Positions 42,014 through 48,901 of a stretch of 64,000 bases of DNA are shown piece after piece. The stretch lies in NCBI GenBank assembly GCA_900539735.1, contig UQDE01000002.1, forward strand, positions 1-64,000, in the 5' to 3' direction. The position numbers and the translations under genes are program-made. Under the pieces are notes generated by a model that did no database searches, had not been told where the DNA came from, and saw only the letters and a program-made list of their open reading frames with translations. Each line of letters opens with the position of its first letter. The first letter of the stretch is position 1. This DNA comes from an uncultured Collinsella sp. (GTDB taxonomy: Bacteria; Actinomycetota; Coriobacteriia; Coriobacteriales; Coriobacteriaceae).

Positions 42014-42391
42014 ATGGAGCTGTTTGATGATCGGGTGGTTTTGTTTGAGAGCGACGAGGGCGGGGAGTACCTGCTTGTAACGTCTGAGCCGTCTGGCATG
42101 GGTGGCCTGGTGGTTCGACAGACGAGCGAGGGATCGTTGACGCAATGGTGCTACGAGGAGTCGCCGCATGTGGTCGAGACCTTTGTGACGCACGAGGGGC
42201 TTGTGGCCCTGGAGCATTTCTATGGGGTCCGGACATCTAACCAGGTTGCGCGCATGCTGAGCATCTCGTTTGCCGATTATGACTGTGCCCAGCGGGTGAG
42301 ATCGCTCCTGAGGGAACTTGATGCTAAGTTTGACGTGATCGAAAAGCCAATCGATCGTACGGGGAACGGCGGTATATGCGGAGCAGCATGA
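42014..42391 (+). CDS. Hypothetical protein, possibly SOS-regulated
   Basis: A 125-residue acidic protein I do not recognise. It has a beta-rich first half (DRVVLFESDEGGEYLLVTSEPSG, GLVVRQTSEG) and a helical second half (ALEHFYGVRTSNQVARMLSISF, QRVRSLLRELDAKFDV). No membrane span or signal peptide. AAAGGGGA precedes the ATG. It stands alone between serS and the tRNA-Arg cluster, behind a LexA-like site. Confidence 0.6.
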   Translation: MELFDDRVVLFESDEGGEYLLVTSEPSGMGGLVVRQTSEGSLTQWCYEESPHVVETFVTHEGLVALEHFYGVRTSNQVARMLSISFADYDCAQRVRSLLRELDAKFDVIEKPIDRTGNGGICGAA

Positions 42392-42468
42392 CAAAACTGC
42401 GTTCCACAAAAAAGTTTGAGATTGTGCTTGACTCCAATAAGCTAAAGTGGTTTTATATGTCTTGCGCT

Positions 42469-42545
42469 GCGGCGTTACCTCAGCTGGATAGAGGGTCTGA
42501 CTACGAATCAGAACGTCATAGGTTCGAATCCTATACGCCGCACCA
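42469..42545 (+). tRNA. tRNA-Arg (ACG), copy 1
   Basis: A 77-base cloverleaf: acceptor GCGGCGT/ACGCCGC, anticodon ACG (42503-42505), T-arm GGTTCGAATCC (42521-42531), encoded CCA. A34 is expected to be deaminated to inosine. TTGACT (42428-42433) with TTTATA/TATATG near 42452-42459 is its likely promoter. Confidence 0.96.
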
Positions 42546-42628
42546 ATTGAACTTGAAGCCTCCGGCAACGGGGGCTTTTCTTTTATGCCGCCGCTGCATG
42601 GATTCGAACCTCGGTTGAGGCGCGAGCG
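42527..42628 (+). repeat. Direct repeat, original copy: tRNA-Arg 3' end, terminator and inverted T-arm
   Basis: From AATCC in the T-loop through the terminator (42556-42585), GGATTCGAACC (42600-42610) and GCGCGAGCG, this recurs at 42717-42819 with few differences. GGATTCGAACC is the exact reverse complement of the T-arm of the same tRNA. Confidence 0.9.
42556..42585 (+). terminator. tRNA-Arg copy 1 terminator
   Basis: AAGCCTCCG and CGGGGGCTT (one G-U) with a GCAA loop, then TTTTCTTTT. Duplicated at 42747-42776. Confidence 0.88.
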
Positions 42629-42717
42629 CCAAGAAAACGCGGAGCGTTTTTAGCGAGCGGGCGAGGACGCCGGCAGGCGGGCGAAGCCGGTGCGGATCCG
42701 CGCAGTGGATGCGCGGA
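42621..42717. repeat. tRNA-associated palindromic core, tRNA-Arg copy
   Basis: A 97-base core aligning without gaps to 37621-37717 with about eight mismatches. It has the same AAAACGC/GCGTTTT hairpin, GCGAGC words, GCCGG stems and GCGGATCCGC palindrome. It ends at the point where the tRNA-Arg 3' fragment resumes. Confidence 0.85.
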
Positions 42718-42819
42718 ATCCTATACGCCGCACCAATTGAAATCGAAAGCCTCCGGCAACGGGGGCTTTTCTTTTATGCCGCCACTGCATGGATTCGAAC
42801 CTCGGTCGAGGCGCGAGCG
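42717..42819 (+). repeat. Direct repeat, second copy of tRNA-Arg 3' end, terminator and inverted T-arm
   Basis: Starts AATCCTATACGCCGCACCA, so it would supply a complete tRNA 3' end, but the 5' tRNA part is missing. It contains a full terminator and a second GGATTCGAACC (42791-42801). The unit length from first to second copy is about 190 bases, the same as at tRNA-Leu. Confidence 0.9.
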
Positions 42820-42858
42820 TCTTAATCATCACTTCGTAAAATTTTTCCAAATTGTCGC

Positions 42859-42887
42859 TTGACCCATCGAGGGGTCACGTGCATAAT
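42859..42887 (+). promoter_or_regulatory. tRNA-Arg copy 2 promoter
   Basis: TTGACC (42859-42864), 17-base spacer, CATAAT (42882-42887). Confidence 0.75.
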
Positions 42888-42899
42888 AATCCGTGCGTT

Positions 42900-42976
42900 G
42901 CGGCGTTACCTCAGCTGGATAGAGGGTCTGACTACGAATCAGAACGTCATAGGTTCGAATCCTATACGCCGCACCA
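42900..42976 (+). tRNA. tRNA-Arg (ACG), copy 2
   Basis: Identical over 77 bases to the copy at 42469. Anticodon ACG at 42934-42936. It has its own promoter and terminator but lacks the downstream inverted T-arm element. Confidence 0.96.
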
Positions 42977-42986
42977 ATTGAATTTA

Positions 42987-43014
42987 AAGCCTCCGGTAAC
43001 GGAGGCTTTTCTTA
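42987..43014 (+). terminator. tRNA-Arg copy 2 terminator
   Basis: AAGCCTCCG and CGGAGGCTT with a GTAA loop, then TTTTCTTAT. The following 43015-43120 shows nothing I recognise. Confidence 0.88.
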
Positions 43015-43122
43015 TATGTCGACATACTTGAGGAGTTGCTTTCGCCGTGTTTGAAAGTATCGAGTCGATCGACTGCATCAAATGAGTAAAAATCAAATTC
43101 AATAACTTTTTTTGAAAAACGC

Positions 43123-43151
43123 TTGACGATTATTCAGTCCATGTGCATAAT
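43123..43151 (+). promoter_or_regulatory. tRNA-Arg copy 3 promoter
   Basis: TTGACG (43123-43128), 17-base spacer, CATAAT (43146-43151), inside AT-rich sequence. Confidence 0.75.
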
Positions 43152-43163
43152 AATCAACAAGTC

Positions 43164-43240
43164 GCGGCGTTACCTCAGCTGGATAGAGGGTCTGACTACG
43201 AATCAGAACGTCATAGGTTCGAATCCTATACGCCGCACCA
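43164..43240 (+). tRNA. tRNA-Arg (ACG), copy 3
   Basis: Identical to the other two copies. Anticodon ACG at 43198-43200, T-arm at 43216-43226, encoded CCA. Confidence 0.96.
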
Positions 43241-43250
43241 TTTGAGCTTG

Positions 43251-43279
43251 AAGCCTCCGGCAACGGGGGCTTTTCTTTT
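43251..43279 (+). terminator. tRNA-Arg copy 3 terminator
   Basis: AAGCCTCCG and CGGGGGCTT with a GCAA loop, then TTTTCTTTT. Confidence 0.88.
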
Positions 43280-43290
43280 ATGGCGGCATC

Positions 43291-43323
43291 CCATGGATTC
43301 GAACCTCGGTCGAGGCGCGAGCG
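43291..43323. repeat. Inverted T-arm element without core, after tRNA-Arg copy 3
   Basis: GGATTCGAACC (43295-43305) followed by the same CTCGGTCGAGGCGCGAGCG as at the first tRNA-Arg, then unrelated sequence. The 97-base core is absent, so this may be an empty or founder form of the element. Confidence 0.7.
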
Positions 43324-43425
43324 TGAAGCGGACTATTTCTTATCGACTCGTGTAAGATTCCGAGTAGGTGTCGCGGCCCATCCGCGACCACTCCTTCTTT
43401 CAACGACTGATCAGGGTGATATTTC

Positions 43426-45867
43426 GTGGCAGAGCGTCCGACATACAAGCTCAGGTTTCTCGACCCCAAAAAGCGTTTTCCATCGATGCCAGAGCAGCCT
43501 GCGGGGCGCTCATATGGTGTTGTCTGGAAAGTCTTTGGCGAGGACCCCAAAGAGTCGTGCTATGTCGTCGAATTCGTCGGCAAAACTCACATATCGCTCT
43601 TGGGCTACGTGAGCGTGTCGGGCAAGGTTTATAAGGTTGACCGCCCTGTTCGGGAAGTACCGTTGCCCGAGGACCCTGACATGGAGCTGGTCCTTCACGA
43701 GTCCGATTCCAGTATTGGCGAGATTATGGTGAGGGAGGCCAACGGAGCAATGCACGCGTGTGCGCGAACTGCCGGCTCTCCCGAAGGCCCCATGCGCGAG
43801 CAGTCCGACCACGAGACATGGAATTCGACCCGCGCCCTTCCTTACGGCGAGTTCATGGCCTCGATGTTCTTGCGCTACGTGATATTTGCCAACTCCGAAA
43901 GCGCTCTTGCGAACACGACGGGCGTCGACGGTCTCGATGCAGGCATGCAAAACGTTGTCGACAAGATCAAACTCGTAAAGTTGCCCGAGCCGGTCGAGGT
44001 GTTTTTGGGCTTTGACACGGCACCGCTCCCCGATGCTATCGAGACGCTGCTTTACCGTGTTGACCATGCCGAGAATCCGAGCGGTATCGAGCGCTATGCT
44101 GCCGCTCTTATGAGCGAGATCGACTTGCCCCGCCTGCGCACCATTGCTGCCAAGTCCGAAATGAGCCTAGCGCGCATCGACCGCTCAAGGCTGTTCTATC
44201 TCAATTTTGATCGTAGCCTGCTGGACCAGGACGAGATTGACATGCTGCTTGCCATCGAGTGCCGTCTCAACCGCCTCTCCGGCATCCTTGAGCGCATCGG
44301 GGCCGGATTGGTCCCCGCGGCATCCTCGCCGAGCCTTGAGGGCTGCGCGCTCTTTGATGCGTGGCATATCGCCAAGACAACCAACGATGTTCCCCGACTG
44401 CTCGATACGACCTCGAGCGACAACCCGTGGGGCAAACCCGGAACGGTAGCTTGCCAGCCGGGCGGTGAGTGGGACGTGCGTACCCGCTTCGCGCGTATCG
44501 TCGAGGCGCTTAACGTGGTCACACGGCTCGACTATACCTATCGGGCAAACGTTGCCGAGGGGATTATGCTCGTTCGGTTTGGGCACTCTGTCGTGGATGC
44601 CATGCCACAGCGTGAATACGACGCTCAGGAGGATGTCTGGCGCGAGTTGGACGAGAACGCGCGTGTGATTTGGGCCGCGGAGCACGACGCGCGCGTGGCG
44701 CTTACGCTGGCAGCGGCTTGCTTTGCCGCAGGTGCCTGCATTGCGCGCTGCTATGTTCAGATTGCGGCTCCCGACGGCGAGCAGGGCGAGCGCGTCATTG
44801 CAACATATTCCTTTGGGCGTGCGGCCTATCTGGCCAATTGCGTGCCTGTCGCCAAGGATCTTGAGAGCATGGATATGGACGATATGCCGTGCAAGCGCAT
44901 GCTTGAGGCATATGAGTCGGACGCGCCGGATGCGATTGAGCCTGCAGAGGTTCACGCTCGCCCGCGTGACGACCACCGTTCGCTGCCGCCGGCGTTGCGC
45001 GACCTGCTGCTTGCCGATACGGCTGATGAGCTCGAGGTCATGGAGATGGACGATGACCCGTATGTGGCGCGCGTCGTTGAGTTGCGCGAGCAGGCAAAAG
45101 TTGACCGTGCAAGTGCGTTTGAGGGCTTCTCCCGTCTTGTTGAGGAGCTGGAGGCCAAGTGTGCCGTTGCCGAGCTTTTGGCAACGGGTCCGGTCCAGAC
45201 GCAGTTTTGCGACAACCAGCTGGTACGCATGGTGCTGCCGGTAATGGAGGAAGACCGCTCCGTTCGTATTTTGCGTGCTCCCGATGCGCTGTACTTTGCC
45301 CAGCACGAGATCTGCAGTTATTACGCCGAGCAGGAGGATTTTGAACGGGCATTGCCCGAGGTGCGTCGTCTTTACGATCTGGCTCGCTCGTCCATGCAGT
45401 CGCACTTTGCGCTCATCAACGTGCTGGCGCGCCTGGAGCGCTTTGACGAGATTATCGAGGTGGCGCGCCACGGCCTGCGCATTGCCAGTGACCGTTCCGC
45501 AATCGGTTATCTGTTCTATCGTCTGGCGTTTGCCTATTGGAACTGCGACCAGCTCGAGCTCGCGTTGGCGTGCTACCGCCTCGTGCCGCGCGGCGAGGAG
45601 TCGGGTAGCAGCGCGCTGGAGGAAATGCAGGGCCTTATGAACGAGATGGGCGTCAACGAGCCGCCGACGTTCGAGGATGCGGTTGAGACCATCCGTAAGG
45701 CCGGGCTCGAGCTGCCTCCCGTGTCCGCTGTGACCAACCAGCTGGCGGATGCCGCCGTGCAGCTGGTCGATAACGGCTTCTTTTTCCTGGCGCGCGTCTG
45801 CATCTTCCAAATGTGGCGCACCATGGGCAACGATGAGCTCGGCTCCCTCAGTCGCTCGCTGGGGTAG
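43426..45867 (+). CDS. Large TPR-containing protein of unknown function
   Basis: An 813-residue soluble protein. The N-terminus (about 1-90, TYKLRFLDPKKRFPSMPEQPAGRSYGVVWKVFG and following strands) looks beta-rich. The middle is unrecognised. The C-terminal ~170 residues form TPR-like helical repeats: DALYFAQHEICSYYAEQEDFERALPEVRRLYDLA, SHFALINVLARLERFDEIIEVARHGL and GYLFYRLAFAYWNCDQLELALACYRLVP. No signal peptide or membrane span. Start is GTG 43426 after CAGGG. It stands alone after the tRNA-Arg cluster. A scaffold or protein-interaction role is inferred from the TPRs only. Confidence 0.7.
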   Translation: MAERPTYKLRFLDPKKRFPSMPEQPAGRSYGVVWKVFGEDPKESCYVVEFVGKTHISLLGYVSVSGKVYKVDRPVREVPLPEDPDMELVLHESDSSIGEIMVREANGAMHACARTAGSPEGPMREQSDHETWNSTRALPYGEFMASMFLRYVIFANSESALANTTGVDGLDAGMQNVVDKIKLVKLPEPVEVFLGFDTAPLPDAIETLLYRVDHAENPSGIERYAAALMSEIDLPRLRTIAAKSEMSLARIDRSRLFYLNFDRSLLDQDEIDMLLAIECRLNRLSGILERIGAGLVPAASSPSLEGCALFDAWHIAKTTNDVPRLLDTTSSDNPWGKPGTVACQPGGEWDVRTRFARIVEALNVVTRLDYTYRANVAEGIMLVRFGHSVVDAMPQREYDAQEDVWRELDENARVIWAAEHDARVALTLAAACFAAGACIARCYVQIAAPDGEQGERVIATYSFGRAAYLANCVPVAKDLESMDMDDMPCKRMLEAYESDAPDAIEPAEVHARPRDDHRSLPPALRDLLLADTADELEVMEMDDDPYVARVVELREQAKVDRASAFEGFSRLVEELEAKCAVAELLATGPVQTQFCDNQLVRMVLPVMEEDRSVRILRAPDALYFAQHEICSYYAEQEDFERALPEVRRLYDLARSSMQSHFALINVLARLERFDEIIEVARHGLRIASDRSAIGYLFYRLAFAYWNCDQLELALACYRLVPRGEESGSSALEEMQGLMNEMGVNEPPTFEDAVETIRKAGLELPPVSAVTNQLADAAVQLVDNGFFFLARVCIFQMWRTMGNDELGSLSRSLG

Positions 45868-45957
45868 GGGCGATATAGAGGGGCCGCACCGCGCTATTTG
45901 TATCGGCGCGGGCGGGAGGACCCGGCAGGATCGGTAAGGCATAAAGCCGCCGAGCCT

Positions 45958-46014
45958 GCTAAAACTGTTAAACTCTGCTAAAGTTGCTAAACTTTGTTAA
46001 AGTTGTTAAAACTA
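45958..46014. repeat. Three 19-bp direct repeats before the AAA ATPase
   Basis: G[C/T]TAAA occurs six times, with starts at 45958, 45967, 45977, 45986, 45996 and 46005, alternating 9 and 10 bases apart. This makes three tandem 19-bp units ending 15 bases before the ATG. AAAGTT/AACTTT inverted pairs lie inside. The spacing of about one helical turn suggests a protein-binding array, perhaps autoregulatory. Confidence 0.65.
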
Positions 46015-46029
46015 GCAGAGGAGGGCAGA

Positions 46030-47112
46030 ATGACGAAAGCTGTTAACCCCTTTAAGCCAACGGCGGGCATGAATCCGCCTGAGCTTATCGGACGGGACAC
46101 TGTTTTGGATGACTTTGCCGAGGCTCTTGAGAATGGTCCTGGTGCCCCCGATCGACTCATGCGCATCTCGGGCGTCCGAGGCACAGGTAAAACGGTGCTC
46201 CTTAATGCATTGGGTGACCTTGCACGCAAAAAAGGATTCGAGGTCGTTGACGTTGCCTCCAATGCTGGTTTTTGCAATAGAATCCTCGAGGCTCTGCAGC
46301 GAAACATTCGTCTTGAATCAATCTCGATTTCCCCATCGATTTTAGGGGTCAGCCTTGGCTCCATGGAGATGTCGAAGTCGGCCTCTCATCTGGGCGAGGC
46401 GATGTACGATGCTGCGAAGCGCGGTGGTCTGCTCATTACGCTCGACGAGATCCAGGATGCCTCAACTGAGGAAATGCGCGAGCTAGGCAATGAGATGCAG
46501 CTCTTGATCCGCCAAGGAGCGAATGTCGCTTTCGCTTTCGCCGGGCTGCCGACATCGGTAGATGGCGTGGTGGTGGATGATACGTTGACGTTCCTTCAGC
46601 GAGCCAAACATGTTGAACTTACTCGGCTTTCCGATTTTGAAGTTGGCGGATCGTTTGAGGATACGATGAGACGAGCGGGCAAGGAGCTCGACAAAGGTGC
46701 CGCTGAGCTATTAACAAAAGCTTCGGCAGGCTATCCCTTTATGGTCCAGCTGGTCGGATATTACGCTTGGCAGGTTGCTGCGCGCAGTGGGGCGGAGAGC
46801 GTGAGCGAAGAGGCGGCTCGTAAGGGTATCCAGGCGGCTCTTGATAGCTTTAATGCTATGGTGATTGCCCCAGCGCTGCGCAGGGTGTCGGAACGGCAGT
46901 TTCAGTATCTCGCGGCGATGGCTCAATGCGAGGGCGTCGATATCGCCAACGGCGATATCGCCAAGAAGATGGGTTTGTCGGCGAACAAAGTTGGGTCATA
47001 TCGCAAGCGTCTGATCGATGCGGGGTTGATTGAGCCCGCGGGCTATGGCTGTGTTTCGTTTGCAATTCCGTACATGCGCGATTATCTGTTGGAGACCGTT
47101 CGAGAGGACTAA
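46030..47112 (+). CDS. AAA-family ATPase with C-terminal winged helix
   Basis: A 360-residue P-loop ATPase of the Orc1/Cdc6-like, AAA_16 type. NPFKPTAGMNPPELIGRD leads to Walker A SGVRGTGKT (about 45-53), Walker B LLITLDEIQDAS and a sensor region (VAFAFAGLPTSVD). The C-terminal ~80 residues look like a winged helix (GDIAKKMGLSANKVGSYRKRLIDAGLIEP). Homologues are standalone in many actinobacteria and their role is not settled. ATG 46030 with GAGGAGGG is chosen over TTG/ATG at 45994, which lies within the direct repeats. Less GC-rich than housekeeping neighbours. Confidence 0.75.
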   Translation: MTKAVNPFKPTAGMNPPELIGRDTVLDDFAEALENGPGAPDRLMRISGVRGTGKTVLLNALGDLARKKGFEVVDVASNAGFCNRILEALQRNIRLESISISPSILGVSLGSMEMSKSASHLGEAMYDAAKRGGLLITLDEIQDASTEEMRELGNEMQLLIRQGANVAFAFAGLPTSVDGVVVDDTLTFLQRAKHVELTRLSDFEVGGSFEDTMRRAGKELDKGAAELLTKASAGYPFMVQLVGYYAWQVAARSGAESVSEEAARKGIQAALDSFNAMVIAPALRRVSERQFQYLAAMAQCEGVDIANGDIAKKMGLSANKVGSYRKRLIDAGLIEPAGYGCVSFAIPYMRDYLLETVRED

Positions 47113-47165
47113 TAAAGAATGGGCTGTCCGCGCTGTCGCTGGGGCCGTCCTTGTATCTTTGTCTC

Positions 47166-47212
47166 AATCTGTAACATCTGGAGGGGATTACGGCCTGCAG
47201 ATGTTACAGATT
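47166..47212. repeat. 15-bp perfect inverted repeat after the AAA ATPase
   Basis: AATCTGTAACATCTG and CAGATGTTACAGATT are perfect arms around a 17-base loop, flanked by GTCTCA/TGAGAC. No T-run follows. It may be a factor-dependent terminator or a dispersed repeat; 11 bases of the arm also occur at 10964-10974. Confidence 0.6.
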
Positions 47213-47278
47213 AAGATGATTGACTGAGACGTTTACTGGTAAAAGAGAGGTAAAAGAGGAAACGCCTCAAAATTCCCC

Positions 47279-47307
47279 TTGCCCAACTTCGGCTGTTTGG
47301 TTACTAT
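47279..47307 (+). promoter_or_regulatory. tRNA-Ser promoter
   Basis: TTGCCC (47279-47284), 17-base spacer, TACTAT (47302-47307), ending 14 bases before the tRNA. Confidence 0.7.
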
Positions 47308-47321
47308 AGAACGGCTGTTAC

Positions 47322-47412
47322 GGAGAGCTGACCGAGAGGCCGAAGGTGCTCGCCTGCTAAGCGAGTATGCCCCAAAAGGGCATCTGGGGTTCGAATCCCC
47401 AGCTCTCCGCCA
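47322..47412 (+). tRNA. tRNA-Ser (GCT)
   Basis: A 91-base class II tRNA: acceptor GGAGAGC/GCTCTCC, anticodon loop CTGCTAA with GCT at 47356-47358, a long variable arm (TATGCCCCAAAAGGGCAT), T-arm GGTTCGAATCC and encoded CCA. Confidence 0.95.
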
Positions 47413-47426
47413 GTATGACTTTGAAG

Positions 47427-47453
47427 AAGGGTCCCATTTGGGGCCCTTTTTTA
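47427..47453 (+). terminator. tRNA-Ser terminator
   Basis: AAGGGTCCC and GGGGCCCTT with an ATTT loop, followed by T-rich sequence. Confidence 0.85.
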
Positions 47454-47588
47454 TTATCAAGAATGGCGGCTGGGGATTAGAGTCCGAAAGGGCGTGAACA
47501 TTAGGCAAACACGGGGCGCTTGAAAACGGGGAGACCCAGGCGTGCTCGTGCACCACGGTGTGGGGTTCCGAGGGGATGGAGTAGAAAT

Positions 47589-48740
47589 ATGGTAAAGGTC
47601 GGGCTGCGTAAGCCGAATCTAAAGACATCACTCAAGGCAAGAACGACCGGCAGAGCGAAGCGCGCGGTAAGGCGGGCGATAATCCCCGGCTATGGTAAGA
47701 AGGGCATGGGGTGGATCAAAAATCCGAAGAAGGCTGCTTACAATGCCGTATACAGCAGAACGACCGTCGGAGTTGGGGATGTCGCTCGCGCCGTTGCTAA
47801 ATCAGGCGCTCGGAGCTCGGCGTCAAGGACGTCCTCAATTACTGTTTCATCGCATGAAATTACACCTTTGGCGAAGCCTGAACAGAAATCTCTCACTCGA
47901 GAGATTACGTCGGTTGACAGGGCAAACAAGGCGCTTTTGCTATGCTTCCTTCTTGGGTGGTCGGGCGCTCATAGGGCGTATGCACGGATGTGGGGTAGCT
48001 TCTTTCTATATCTCTTTACCTTTGGCCTTTTTGGATTTGGTTGGCTGTTTGATATTGTGACACTACTGATGAGACGCTCCGAGCTAAGGCGTCTCGGCGA
48101 CAGTGATCCGACTCAACAGCAAGCGCCATGTTCCGTTGATTCTACATTCGATCGAAATGTCGCCGACTCCGGAAATTGGGAACAGCGTGGAGATGGGGAG
48201 GCTGCGGCTCGGCTAGAGCTTCAACGTAAAAACCGTGCCTATATGGAAGAAAACGGCATCGACGTGGAAATGTTTACCGAGGAAAAGGTCGCGGCGGACG
48301 CCTTGCGAACCATTGAGTCGGTATGCCCGTGCATGCTTAGGTTTGACCGAGGCATGAGCGAAGAGGAGCCAAGCATCAGCTTTTGCTCTCCAACAAAGAC
48401 GGGGAAAATGCCCAAGAATGTCGTCGAGGCCCGCATTTACCATCAGGATGTGAAGCTATTGATGGATTCCCACGGCTTCGAATTGCCGGAGTATGGTGAC
48501 AGCATCAATGTCATGATTAGTTATCTAGCTGATGGGCGCATAAATAAAGTCGATATCCATGGGTTCCATAATGGCCGCTCCGTTAGTGTCTCCATTCGCA
48601 GGCGGAGCGACGATCTTGTTATGACGAGTGCGGGCACCATCGGAGAAACGGGTGCCTGGCAATCGCTGTGTCCTGGGGCAGACCCCTCAGCTGGGGATCT
48701 TTTCAGGGCCTTGACCAAGGAGGTCGAAAGGATCTACTAG
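47589..48740 (+). CDS. TM2-domain protein
   Basis: A 383-residue protein. The N-terminus is strongly basic (KARTTGRAKRAVRRAIIPGYGKKGMGWIKNP, split here by meaning only as a region at residues 15-50). A TM2 domain at about 115-165 has two helices: ALLLCFLLGWSGAHRAYA and SFFLYLFTFGLFGFGWLFDIV. The C-terminal ~200 residues are soluble and unrecognised (ENGIDVEMFTEEKVAADALR, VVEARIYHQDVKLLMDSHGF). TM2 proteins of this type are found in accessory regions; role unknown. ATG 47589 follows GATGGAG. Lower GC than the core genes suggests transfer, together with the AAA ATPase region. Confidence 0.7.
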   Translation: MVKVGLRKPNLKTSLKARTTGRAKRAVRRAIIPGYGKKGMGWIKNPKKAAYNAVYSRTTVGVGDVARAVAKSGARSSASRTSSITVSSHEITPLAKPEQKSLTREITSVDRANKALLLCFLLGWSGAHRAYARMWGSFFLYLFTFGLFGFGWLFDIVTLLMRRSELRRLGDSDPTQQQAPCSVDSTFDRNVADSGNWEQRGDGEAAARLELQRKNRAYMEENGIDVEMFTEEKVAADALRTIESVCPCMLRFDRGMSEEEPSISFCSPTKTGKMPKNVVEARIYHQDVKLLMDSHGFELPEYGDSINVMISYLADGRINKVDIHGFHNGRSVSVSIRRRSDDLVMTSAGTIGETGAWQSLCPGADPSAGDLFRALTKEVERIY

Positions 48741-48844
48741 CATGCCCGGTGGACCCGTTTTCAAGGTCCGAAAAGACACAGCGAAGGTAAACGGCTAGCA
48801 ATGTCGCTTTGGTGATTCTGACGCATCCCGTTTAAGAGGTATTC

Positions 48845-48872
48845 AAAAAGAGGCGCCCCGTTGGACGCCTCT
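48845..48872 (-). terminator. Terminator of the D,D-carboxypeptidase gene
   Basis: On the minus strand GAGGCG and CGCCTC pair around a short loop, followed by TTTTTG. It lies 30 bases beyond the gene end. Confidence 0.75.
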
Positions 48873-48901
48873 CCAATCTCAAATGTAATGTTCCCCCAGC
48901 C

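Noticed and set aside
42376..42618. 80-codon frame over tRNA-Arg copy 1
   Set aside because: It reads through the tRNA and its terminator; a similar frame occurs over copy 3 (43143-43355) simply because the tRNAs are identical.
42469..43323. Prophage or integrative element inserted at the tRNA-Arg cluster
   Set aside because: No integrase, structural or replication genes nearby; the insert is under 200 bases.
44185..45942. 585-codon minus-strand frame opposite the TPR protein
   Set aside because: No ribosome site or recognisable domain; the plus strand encodes clear TPR repeats.
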